The translations under genes and the position numbers were made by a program. This document shows, one piece after another, positions 1 through 5,958 of a stretch of DNA of 6,820 nt; within the stretch, counting starts at the first letter, position 1, and each line of letters begins with the position of its first letter. This DNA is from Dehalococcoidia bacterium (GTDB taxonomy: Bacteria > Chloroflexota > Dehalococcoidia > GIF9 > AB-539-J10), in contig JAOUFZ010000093.1 of the NCBI GenBank assembly GCA_029857995.1, forward strand, positions 1-6,820. The letters run 5' to 3'. The notes beneath the pieces are model-generated. The model saw only the letters and a list, made by a program, of their open reading frames with translations, ran no database searches and was not told where the DNA came from.

Positions 1-1
1 C

Positions 2-694
2 AAGGTTATGGTAATCGATGAGCAAGCGCTTTTCAGAGGCGGAGTGCGTCAGGGACTGTCGGGACAACCTGACCTGGAGATATTGGAGTGCGACCCAACT
101 CAGAACCCACTCGAGACAATTGAAGCCAATCTTCCTGATGTTGTTTTGCTTGGTTCTGACCTGGCCAGCCTCAGCGGGATTGATTTGGGAAGAAAAATCG
201 CCCAATACTACCCAAATACTAAAGTGATAGTGTTGAGCCCTGATCCCAATGACCAGGAGCTTTTCGAAGTTATCAAAACTGCCGCCGCAGCCTGCATGAG
301 TAAGAGAGCCAGTGCGGACGACCTGGCTAGTACCATAAGGCGAGCCTACAGAGGCGAATACCCCATAAATGAAAGCCTGATGACCAGGCCCAAAGTTGCC
401 AGGCAAGTACTAGACCAATTTCGCGGTTTCAGGAAAACCATGGGAGCCATTACTGCTCCTCTTACCAAGAGGGAGACACAGATTCTAACCTACGTTGCCG
501 AGGGCAACTCAAATAAAGAAATCGCCCGTATCCTGACAATCAGCGAGCAGACGATTAAGAACCATGTCAGCGCGATCCTTCGTAAGCTGAATGCCAATGA
601 TAGAGCTCACGCTGTTACTCTGGCCTTGCAAAGCGGCTGGATTTCACCAGAAGCAAAACCAGGAAGGATACCGGAAGATTTCGACCAAATGTAG
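2..694 (+). CDS. NarL/FixJ-type response regulator with LuxR HTH, 5' end outside the window; receiver lacks the acceptor Asp
   Basis: Two-domain transcription regulator of the NarL/FixJ family. The reading frame is open to the left edge: codons before the first ATG at 8 read Lys-Val and lead into MVIDEQALFRGG, the usual first strand of a receiver (I-x-V-x-I-V-D-D-x), so the real start is probably just upstream. Numbering from the ATG at 8, the receiver spans about 1-115 and the GerE/LuxR HTH about 150-212, with LTKRETQIL and SEQTIKNHVSAILRKL as classic signatures. The acidic pair (D4, E5), switch Ser77 and Lys99 are kept. The segment DVVLLGSDLASLSG aligns without gaps to the usual DVVLLDxxMPxxSG, which places Gly49 at the phospho-acceptor and Ala53 at the Pro. 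It may therefore act without phosphorylation. The target is unknown; the neighbouring pilB promoter is a positional candidate. Family assignment is secure; regulon and signal are inference. Confidence -1.
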   Translation, partial: KVMVIDEQALFRGGVRQGLSGQPDLEILECDPTQNPLETIEANLPDVVLLGSDLASLSGIDLGRKIAQYYPNTKVIVLSPDPNDQELFEVIKTAAAACMSKRASADDLASTIRRAYRGEYPINESLMTRPKVARQVLDQFRGFRKTMGAITAPLTKRETQILTYVAEGNSNKEIARILTISEQTIKNHVSAILRKLNANDRAHAVTLALQSGWISPEAKPGRIPEDFDQM

Positions 695-706
695 CCGCCC
701 CTACAT
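689..706 (+). other. Small hairpin over the stop codon of the response regulator
   Basis: ATGTAG (689-694) and CTACAT (701-706) form a perfect 6-bp inverted repeat with a 6-nt CCGCCC loop, directly at the regulator's TAG stop. No T-run follows, so it is not a standard intrinsic terminator. The CTACAT word recurs at 795-800 inside the pilB promoter. The function is unknown and it may be chance. Confidence -1.
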
Positions 707-773
707 GGGCAACTATCGTGATTCGCCAGAAATAGCGGCATAAAGGCTGTTGGCCAACCCCCCAAAAGTCCTA

Positions 774-801
774 TTGACAAAGTAGCTAGATGTGCTACAT
801 T
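774..801 (+). promoter_or_regulatory. Sigma-70-type extended -10 promoter for the pilus cluster
   Basis: A perfect TTGACA (-35) at 774-779 is followed after 16 nt by TACATT (-10) at 796-801, preceded by the extended -10 element TGC (793-795). Transcription should start near 808, giving a leader of about 100 nt before pilB. The spacer and -10 are overlaid by dyads: GTAGC (782-786) with GCTAC (794-798), ATGT (790-793) with ACAT (797-800), and AAGTA (780-784) with TACTT (803-807). A regulator bound there would compete with RNA polymerase. The promoter call rests on consensus match and position only. Confidence -1.
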
Positions 802-833
802 GTACTTACAGGCCGCAAGAGCCATATCAATGT

Positions 834-857
834 GCCCTGGTTGGGTTCGACCAGGGC
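834..857 (+). promoter_or_regulatory. Strong hairpin in the pilB leader RNA
   Basis: GCCCTGGT (834-841) pairs with ACCAGGGC (850-857), extendable by a T-G pair at 842/849 with the six-base loop 843-848. CCAGG recurs at 881-885 and could pair with CCTGG (836-840) as an alternative fold. There is no T-tract after the hairpin, so it is not a simple terminator. It lies between the inferred transcription start and the pilB start, where it could affect translation or message stability. No known riboswitch family is recognised. Confidence -1.
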
Positions 858-911
858 GTGGTGGATAGCCTTGATTCTGGCCAGGCGGTAGGTTAGACTC
901 TACGTGGATCG

Positions 912-3227
912 TTGAAAGAAATGGGAGCGAAAGCGCGTCAGATGGGAATTAGTCCGGAGCTAGGTACACAGATCAGACAGTATCTGGAGAAACAGGGGTA
1001 TGAGGTAACCGAGGGAGCCAAGCTCCTCGGGAAGTCAGGGATTGAACATACCTTTGACATGCTGGCTCGCAGAGACGACGGCTTGACCAGCTACAATGTT
1101 GCTATCGGCATTGCTGCTGCGGCCGACAAGGAGACGGAAGCGGGCGCTATTTTCACCCTGGCCAATAAAGCCTACGATTGCGGCATCCTTGACAGGATTC
1201 TTGTTACGGTCCCTGAGCTCAGTCAGGAGTCAAAACAGCTTGCTCGTAAACAGCGAATAAGGGTTATCGATGGAGAGCAAATTGGGCAACTATTAACCAG
1301 GAAACCTCAACTGCCAGTTAAGCTTGAGGCGCCGGTCACCCTTGAGACAAAAGAGGAACTGATCAAATCCTTAGCCGCCCGGGGCTATCAGGTGAAAAAC
1401 AAGATCAAAATCAGGGGGCGTTCAGGAAACGACTATACCTTTGATATACTGGCTCGCACTGAAAACGGCCAGGTTGAGCATATGCTGGGCATAGATTTCC
1501 TGAACGGAGATGAAGAAGTGAGCCTGGAACAGGTGATGTTATTTGATACTAAGGCCTATGAGGTGGGCCTTGATGAGAAGATCATTGTGATATCAAAGGA
1601 GCTTAGCCGCGAGGCCCGGCAATTTGCCGAGCACCAGCAGATAAAAGTCCTTAAGGGGGGGCAAAAACTAGTTCCTGAGCGCCCGACGGAAGAGTTGCCC
1701 GCCCGTGCAGCGGAGAAGCCAGTCAAAACCAAGATCCCTCCTAAGCTACTGAGGCAGATGCCCCAGCCTGAGGCATTGCAGCTGATTCCCGAGGCGGTAG
1801 CCAGGAGATACAACGCCATACCGCTGACTATATCTGGCAAGACAATGGAAGTGGCCATAGCCGACCCGACTAACATCTTTGCCCTGGAGGCTCTGGCCGC
1901 CCACAGCCGGATGAGGATTAAGCCGGTAAGTGCCACTGCCCAGGAGATCAGGGACGCTATTGACTTCAATTACAAGGGTTTCACTGAAATTGAGAAGCAG
2001 GTTTCCCGCATCTCCATCTCGGACGAGGAAACTGATGAGAAGCTTGCCATAACCGCCGCCACTGAGACTCCTCTCGTTCAGTCCCTCAACCTCATAATTG
2101 ATGAAGCAGTCAAGGCCCGTGCATCCGACATCCATATTGAGCCGGAAGAAGATAGAGTGCGCATACGTTACCGCATAGATGGCACTCTTCACGATACGAT
2201 GTCTCTACCGCCAAACATACATCGGGCGCTGATTTCACGAATCAAGATCCTGTCTCAACTGAACATCGCCGATCATTTCCGTCCTCAGGACGGCCAATTC
2301 TCTACTGAATCCAAAGAACGAGAGATAGATATCAGGGTAGCGACGGCTCCCACTGTCTGGGGTGAGAGGGCCACCCTGCGCCTTCTGGATAAGTCACTGG
2401 CTGCGCTGGGGTTATCACAGCTTGGTATGCTGCCTGATAGCCTGGCCAAGTATGAGAATATGCTCAAGGTCCCCTATGGTATGATTCTGATTAGCGGTCC
2501 GACCGGAGCCGGCAAAACCACCACTCTATATGCCTCAATCAATTCCCTTGACACCCAGGAGAGAAATATCATTACGGTTGAAGACCCGGCTGAGTACCGA
2601 TTCAAGGATATTAACCAGATTCAGGTTAACCCCCAGGCCGGTATCACCTTTGCCAGTGGCTTAAGGTCTATACTGCGTCACGACCCTGATGTAGTATTGA
2701 TTGGTGAGATACGCGATGCCGAGACGGCCAACATAGCTGTGCAGGCAGCCCTGACCGGGCACCTCATGCTGTCATCCATCCATGCTAACGATGTTGCCGG
2801 TGTGCTCTCCCGTCTCCTCGACCTGAAGGTAGAGCCGTTCCTGATAGCTTCAGCGGTCATTGGTGTTGTCGCTCAGCGGATGGTGCGCTGCATCTGCCCT
2901 GATTGCCGTCGCCTTATTGAGGCCCCACCGGTCGAGCAGATGGCTTATGAGAAGGAAATGGGGGAGAAGCAGACCGAGTTCTTTTACGGCACCGGCTGTA
3001 AGTCGTGTGCCTATACGGGTTACCTGGGGCGGACGGGGATCTTCGAGATTCTGAGTGTGAACGACACGATAGGAATGATGGTCGTTAATCGAGCCAGCAG
3101 TAGTCAGATACGGGCTCAGGCCCTCAAGGATGGTATGATATCTATAATGAATGATGGTATGCGTAAGGTGAAGGAGGGCATTACCACCCCTGCGGAAGTG
3201 CTGCGTAATGCCTACATTACAACTTAG
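912..3227 (+). CDS. pilB: Type IV pilus / type II secretion assembly ATPase (PilB/GspE) with two N-terminal degenerate Mrr-like domains
   Basis: Cytoplasmic hexameric ATPase that powers pilin polymerisation. At 771 residues it is about 200 longer than the usual PilB. Order: Mrr-like repeat A (about 16-128), repeat B (about 146-253), a proline-rich linker, a GspE N-terminal (MshEN-like) domain (about 278-355), and the ATPase core (about 385-765). Core motifs: Walker A GPTGAGKTT from 529 (K535), Asp box TVEDPAEYR (E557, D558), Walker B DVVLIGE (593-599), His box TGHLMLSSIHAND (H617, H624), and zinc cysteines C662, C665, C696 and C699. The repeats share GY-x-V, SGxxxTFD (D49, D178), LAR, KAY and ELS...A, and repeat A ends IRVIDGEQIGQLL as Mrr proteins do, but no ExK/QxK is visible. 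The start is uncertain: TTG 912, ATG 921 and ATG 942 are in frame and none has a strong ribosome binding site. A good GGAGG for pilC follows the stop closely, so the two are likely co-transcribed. Confidence -1.
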   Translation: MKEMGAKARQMGISPELGTQIRQYLEKQGYEVTEGAKLLGKSGIEHTFDMLARRDDGLTSYNVAIGIAAAADKETEAGAIFTLANKAYDCGILDRILVTVPELSQESKQLARKQRIRVIDGEQIGQLLTRKPQLPVKLEAPVTLETKEELIKSLAARGYQVKNKIKIRGRSGNDYTFDILARTENGQVEHMLGIDFLNGDEEVSLEQVMLFDTKAYEVGLDEKIIVISKELSREARQFAEHQQIKVLKGGQKLVPERPTEELPARAAEKPVKTKIPPKLLRQMPQPEALQLIPEAVARRYNAIPLTISGKTMEVAIADPTNIFALEALAAHSRMRIKPVSATAQEIRDAIDFNYKGFTEIEKQVSRISISDEETDEKLAITAATETPLVQSLNLIIDEAVKARASDIHIEPEEDRVRIRYRIDGTLHDTMSLPPNIHRALISRIKILSQLNIADHFRPQDGQFSTESKEREIDIRVATAPTVWGERATLRLLDKSLAALGLSQLGMLPDSLAKYENMLKVPYGMILISGPTGAGKTTTLYASINSLDTQERNIITVEDPAEYRFKDINQIQVNPQAGITFASGLRSILRHDPDVVLIGEIRDAETANIAVQAALTGHLMLSSIHANDVAGVLSRLLDLKVEPFLIASAVIGVVAQRMVRCICPDCRRLIEAPPVEQMAYEKEMGEKQTEFFYGTGCKSCAYTGYLGRTGIFEILSVNDTIGMMVVNRASSSQIRAQALKDGMISIMNDGMRKVKEGITTPAEVLRNAYITT

Positions 3228-3233
3228 CAACCT

Positions 3234-3239
3234 GGAGGT
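3234..3239 (+). promoter_or_regulatory. Ribosome binding site of pilC
   Basis: GGAGGT six nt before the ATG at 3245, just after the pilB stop at 3225-3227. It fixes the pilC start and supports co-transcription with pilB. Confidence -1.
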
Positions 3240-3244
3240 TAGGA

Positions 3245-4456
3245 ATGAATTTCGCTTACACAGCCTACACTGAAGACAAAAGACTGGTTAAGGGCAAGGT
3301 TTCCGCCTACAGTGAAGAGGCCGCGACCCAGTTATTGGGCTACGGCGGCTATCGAGTGGTCAGCCTTAAGTCGGTAACCCGGCTCATCGACAAAGAGAAA
3401 TTGATGGCCCGTTTCACTCGCATAAAGCCGCAGGAAGTAGTAATGTTTTCCCGTCAGCTGGCATTACTCCTGGAATCCGGCACAGATATTGCTACGTCTT
3501 TGGACCTGCTGCAGGAGCAGACAGACAACCAGATTCTCAACAAAACGATCGGTGAAGTAGCTTCCGATATCCGCGGCGGCACTTCGCTCTCAGTGGCTTT
3601 CAGCAGGCACCCCCGGGCTTTCTCTTCAATGTACTACCGGGCAATCGCTGCCGGTGAGCAGGGTGGTAAGCTGGAGGTAGTGCTGAGACAAATGGCCTCA
3701 CACATAGAAAAGTCTATAGGTACCGAGAAGCAGATAAGAAATGCTTTGACCTACCCCTTTATCGTGGTTCTTGTTGCTGTTATTGTTGTCATTGTGCTGG
3801 TCACCTTCGTTTTGCCCGCCTTTACCGGCATGTACAAACAATTTGGGGTTGAGTTGCCGTTGATGACCAGGATCCTTATGGGCATCACCGATTGGGCCAG
3901 CCGATACGGGGTCTATCTTATAATCGGGATTCTGGTCGCTGCGTTTGCAGTCTATTTCTATATCAGGACCCCGGGCGGGAAACGCTGGTGGGATGCCACT
4001 GTGCTCAAGTTGCCTGTGCTGGGCCGTATTGTCCACCTCGGTGAGCTTGGTCGTTGCTGCCGCACAATGGCATTGTTGATAAGGATCGGCCTGCCCTTGC
4101 CGGAGGTCATGGCCATGACTATCTTCAATAGTAATAATAAGGTTATGGGGGACAACTTGACCGAAGTTCAGCAGGAGTTAATCAGAGGCGAGGGCCTATC
4201 CCGACCCATGGCCAAGCGGGCACTCTTTCTGCCCCTGATGACGCAGATGGTGAAAGTCGGTGAAGAAACCGGCAACCTTGACAACACGCTGGACACTGTG
4301 GCTGACAGCTTCGAGATGGAGTCCGGCGAGAAGACCAAATCGGCGGTCGCGCTTATTCAGCCGGTGATGACCATAATCATAGGCTTGCTGGTCGGGTTTG
4401 TTGTTCTGGCCATGGTTTCGGCCATGTATTCTATCTACGGTTCGTTCGAGGGGTGA
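3245..4456 (+). CDS. pilC: Type IV pilus / type II secretion inner-membrane platform protein (PilC/GspF)
   Basis: Polytopic inner-membrane protein that couples the PilB motor to pilin assembly. The 403-residue length is normal for the family. Two T2SSF domains are visible. The first (about 67-190) carries FSRQLALLLESG and GEQGGKL (137-142). The second (about 268-395) carries RTMALLIRIGLPL and GEETGNL (339-345). Hydrophobic segments lie at about 171-192, 222-240 and 367-397, the expected three-helix pattern. The N-terminal stretch (1-60) is the usual soluble part beginning FAYTAYTEDKRLVKGKV, matching the YxAxDxxGxxxxG style of PilC. The start is set by GGAGGT six nt upstream. The gene follows pilB by 17 nt. 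The next gene's original ribosome binding site lies 11 nt after its stop, so the cluster continues into the pseudopilins. Nothing odd is seen inside the gene. Confidence -1.
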   Translation: MNFAYTAYTEDKRLVKGKVSAYSEEAATQLLGYGGYRVVSLKSVTRLIDKEKLMARFTRIKPQEVVMFSRQLALLLESGTDIATSLDLLQEQTDNQILNKTIGEVASDIRGGTSLSVAFSRHPRAFSSMYYRAIAAGEQGGKLEVVLRQMASHIEKSIGTEKQIRNALTYPFIVVLVAVIVVIVLVTFVLPAFTGMYKQFGVELPLMTRILMGITDWASRYGVYLIIGILVAAFAVYFYIRTPGGKRWWDATVLKLPVLGRIVHLGELGRCCRTMALLIRIGLPLPEVMAMTIFNSNNKVMGDNLTEVQQELIRGEGLSRPMAKRALFLPLMTQMVKVGEETGNLDNTLDTVADSFEMESGEKTKSAVALIQPVMTIIIGLLVGFVVLAMVSAMYSIYGSFEG

Positions 4457-4486
4457 GCAGCCAGGCGGAGGCTATCAATGGAAAGA

Positions 4487-4500
4487 ATGACAAATGACAA
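4487..4500 (+). repeat. Tandem 7-bp repeat ATGACAA x2
   Basis: ATGACAA occurs twice back to back, followed by the low-complexity AAGCTCAAAGCCCAAAAAC. Such strings are common in intergenic repeats next to palindromic elements in environmental bacterial genomes (from memory). It forms the left shoulder of the insertion between pilC and the pseudopilin. Confidence -1.
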
Positions 4501-4558
4501 AGCTCAAAGCCCAAAAACTTTTGCCCTTGCTCCGTCGTTTCGAGGCATCCTCTTCCTT

Positions 4559-4635
4559 TGTCATTGCGAGGCTGGCGGAGCCAGCCGAAGCAATCTCAGG
4601 GGAAATGAGATTGCCACGCTTCGCTCGCAACGACA
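4559..4635. repeat. 77-bp interspersed palindromic (REP/MITE-like) element
   Basis: The ends are TGTCATTGCGAG (4559-4570) and CTCGCAACGACA (4624-4635), inverted repeats with one mismatch. The inner arms are GCAATCTCA (4590-4598) and TGAGATTGC (4606-4614), a perfect 9-bp stem with the 7-nt loop 4599-4605. The left arm holds its own hairpin, GCTGGC GGA GCCAGC (4571-4585), while the right arm has CACGCTTCG instead, so the arms are 40 and 30 nt. The 'TCATTGCGAG...GAAGCAATCTC' pattern is a widely scattered palindromic repeat in several bacterial phyla (recalled, not searched). It carries no transposase, so any movement would depend on an outside enzyme. No clean target duplication is seen, though direct repeats flank it (ATGACAA on the left, GATGAGAA at 4637-4644 and 4647-4654 on the right). 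Confidence -1.
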
Positions 4636-4655
4636 GGATGAGAAAAGATGAGAAT

Positions 4656-5129
4656 ATGAAAAGGTTAAGATTGAATAACAAAGTAAGGAGAACCCTCAGA
4701 GGGCGCTCCCGTGGCTTCACTCTGATTGAGGTGTTGATAGCGCTGGCTCTCTTCGCCATCATCGCTATCGTCTTTGCGGGCGGCTTGTCCACCGCCTCCA
4801 GGGCTGTCACCATTGCGGATATTCGCACCAGGGCCGAAAGCTTGGCCCGTACCCAGATGGAATCTATCAAGGACCAGCCATATAATCCTGCTCCGACGGG
4901 AGGCGTGGCTAACTACACAAAGGTCGATGCCCCTGAGGGTTATTCGATTTGCAGTTTCAGCCGCACAAGCCCGCCTGCGGATTGTGGCCTGCTCGTACTC
5001 GGTGTGCCCTGGGATAGTGAAGGTGACACAGCTGTAGATGAAGATGACGGGCTTCAGAAAATAACGCTGGTCATCAAGCATGACGATAGGGAGATAATCA
5101 CCCTTGAGGGGTATAAGGTGTATCGATGA
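4656..5129 (+). CDS. Minor pseudopilin with type III prepilin leader, PilV/GspI-like
   Basis: Prepilin-type protein of 157 residues from ATG 4656. A basic leader of 20 residues ends in RSRG, then the mature sequence starts FTLIEVLIALALFAIIAIVF with Glu at +5, the prepilin peptidase recognition pattern. The hydrophobic helix serves as membrane anchor and assembly core. After it comes RAESLARTQMESIKDQPYNP, a hallmark of PilV/GspI-type minor pseudopilins. The C-terminal part is an acidic globular domain with two cysteines (in CSFS and ADCG) that could pair. Starts at 4638 (six residues longer) and 4494 (54 longer, through the repeat) are in frame; 4656 gives the normal leader length but lacks a good ribosome binding site. 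The next pseudopilin overlaps its stop by ATGA. Family confident; exact start and PilV versus GspI naming less so. Confidence -1.
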   Translation: MKRLRLNNKVRRTLRGRSRGFTLIEVLIALALFAIIAIVFAGGLSTASRAVTIADIRTRAESLARTQMESIKDQPYNPAPTGGVANYTKVDAPEGYSICSFSRTSPPADCGLLVLGVPWDSEGDTAVDEDDGLQKITLVIKHDDREIITLEGYKVYR

Positions 5130-5656
5130 CACGTCGCCGATTCAGAATCATGCACGATGACCGGGGGGGTTTCACTCTGCTCGAGTTGATCATAGCTATC
5201 GCTATTGCCGCCCTGATCACGGCTGGCATCACCGCAGCCATAATGCAGATACTGACCATAAATCACCGGGCTTCCAATCATATGGTCGTCGTCCGCCAGG
5301 TGCAGCAGGCCGGCAAAGAAGTGAGCAAGGACACGCTACAGTCTCAGAACGTGACGTACAGCGAAAGTTCGGGCTTTAATCTAACTCTGGCCTGGAAGAA
5401 CATCGAGGGTCTACAAAATCTGGTTAGCTATACCATAAGCCCAGCTAACGAACTCTCGCGTAGCCACAGCGTTAACGGTACGCCTGTGGCGACTGCTCCG
5501 CCCATCGTTGCCGAATACATGGACCCTGACCAGACGAATTGCGTTTGGAATGCGACCAAGAGGGTGCTTATTTTCACGGTTACCGCCGCGCTGGGCACTG
5601 AAAGTGAGACCCGGATCTACGAAATTGAACCCAGGCCAAGCCCTCCGAGTAGCTAA
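5126..5656 (+). CDS. Minor pseudopilin with type III prepilin leader, PilW/GspJ-like
   Basis: Prepilin-type protein of 176 residues. The 15-residue leader MTRRRFRIMHDDRGG is followed by FTLLELIIAIAIAALITAGI with Glu at +5 of the mature protein, so prepilin peptidase should cut after Gly15. The segment VRQVQQAGKEVSKDTLQSQN after the helix is typical of PilW/GspJ-type minor pseudopilins. The rest is a beta-rich globular domain ending in a short Pro/Ser tail (EPRPSPPSS). The ATG overlaps the upstream stop as ATGA, and AAGGTG (5115-5120) lies five nt before it, so translation is coupled to the first pseudopilin. It would join the pilus or pseudopilus tip complex driven by PilB and PilC. No further pilus gene follows: the cluster stops here without a visible intrinsic terminator. 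Confidence -1.
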   Translation: MTRRRFRIMHDDRGGFTLLELIIAIAIAALITAGITAAIMQILTINHRASNHMVVVRQVQQAGKEVSKDTLQSQNVTYSESSGFNLTLAWKNIEGLQNLVSYTISPANELSRSHSVNGTPVATAPPIVAEYMDPDQTNCVWNATKRVLIFTVTAALGTESETRIYEIEPRPSPPSS

Positions 5657-5844
5657 ACAAGTTTTGGCTGCCCAATCTGCACCACCTTAGCGAACAAGCA
5701 CAACCATCTCCGCCCCCGCAGCAGAGAACTGAACATATCTTGAGAAGCTCGAGGAAGTACGCCCCGGCTGACAAATCCCCACAGGCCTCCACCCAGATTG
5801 CTTGGTCGCCGGCAGTTCCTCGCGATAACCCGGAGAAAAGACGT

Positions 5845-5854
5845 TACTGCAGTA
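5845..5854. promoter_or_regulatory. Perfect 10-bp palindrome TACTGCAGTA, possible operator
   Basis: TACTGCAGTA is fully self-complementary and lies 19 nt before the TATAAT at 5874, roughly -41 to -32 of the predicted start. That is where a -35 box would be, and no good -35 is present. The position suits an activator site at -35 or a repressor operator. Short palindromes also arise by chance. Confidence -1.
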
Positions 5855-5870
5855 CGGCCCACGCTGTCTG

Positions 5871-5879
5871 TGCTATAAT
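5871..5879 (+). promoter_or_regulatory. Extended -10 promoter of the ABM gene
   Basis: TGC TATAAT (5871-5879) is a perfect extended -10 element. No -35 near TTGACA is seen at 16-18 nt spacing, as is common for extended -10 promoters. The start should be near 5886, giving a leader of about 73 nt. The same TGTGCTA word occurs at the pilB promoter (791-797). Confidence -1.
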
Positions 5880-5895
5880 TATTCCATAACAACTT

Positions 5896-5925
5896 CCCCA
5901 GGTGGCGATAAACAATGTTCTGGGG
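5896..5925 (+). other. Leader hairpin before the ABM gene
   Basis: CCCCAG (5896-5901) can pair with CTGGGG (5920-5925), extendable by two T-G pairs, around an 18-nt loop. It lies at the start of the predicted leader and leaves the ribosome binding site free. No riboswitch family is recognised; support is weak. Confidence -1.
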
Positions 5926-5946
5926 GGCTTATCCAGCCAGAGACAC

Positions 5947-5954
5947 AAAGGAGG
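5947..5954 (+). promoter_or_regulatory. Ribosome binding site that decides the ABM gene start
   Basis: AAAGGAGG ends four nt before the ATG at 5959. It is the strongest Shine-Dalgarno match in the window and argues for this start over the in-frame GTG at 5902, which would place the site inside the gene. Confidence -1.
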
Positions 5955-5958
5955 CGGA

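Larger units (their letters stand above)
4467..4651 (+). other. Orphaned ribosome binding site plus 57-codon leader ORF running through a repeat
   Basis: GGAGG at 4467-4471 stands six nt before an ATG at 4478, the best translation start in this gap. The frame opened there (4478-4651) encodes 57 residues starting MERMTNDKAQ. It reads straight through the palindromic repeat (CHCEAGGASRSNL is typical repeat-derived peptide) and ends in TGA at 4649-4651, four nt before the likely pseudopilin ATG at 4656. It does not look like a protein gene. It may be the remains of the original pseudopilin start, now serving as a translated leader that allows re-initiation. That role is inference. Confidence -1.
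5657..5958. other. Gene-free stretch of about 300 bp between the pilus cluster and the ABM gene
   Basis: No convincing coding region is present on either strand. No stem plus T-run was found after the pseudopilin stop. The right third carries the promoter, palindrome and leader hairpin described separately. The left part (5657-5840) shows nothing I can name. Confidence -1.

Noticed and set aside
838..857. GGTTCGA (844-850) resembling a tRNA T-loop
   Set aside because: No 5-bp T-stem of the right geometry and no D-arm, anticodon arm or acceptor stem around it; the bases belong to the leader hairpin.
805..911. Possible c-di-GMP-I (GEMM) riboswitch before pilB, suggested by GGCCGCAAGAGCC and GGTAGG
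   Set aside because: The conserved first-stem core (GGGCAAACC...GAAA) and the expected second-stem order are absent; only scattered words match.
1746..2192. 148-codon minus-strand ORF inside pilB
   Set aside because: Shadow frame of a well-supported gene, without family features.
4494..4655. Long pseudopilin start at ATG 4494
   Set aside because: It would give a leader of 74 residues, 54 of them made largely of repeat-derived sequence, and the GGAGG is 22 nt away.
4475..4870. 131-codon minus-strand ORF across the repeat
   Set aside because: Its peptide (LSLRAKRGNLIS..., SFVICHSFH) is the usual spurious translation of such repeats and it overlaps the pseudopilin.
5902..5958. GTG 5902 as the ABM gene start
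   Set aside because: The extra 19 residues do not belong to the ABM fold and the strong AAAGGAGG would lie inside the gene.
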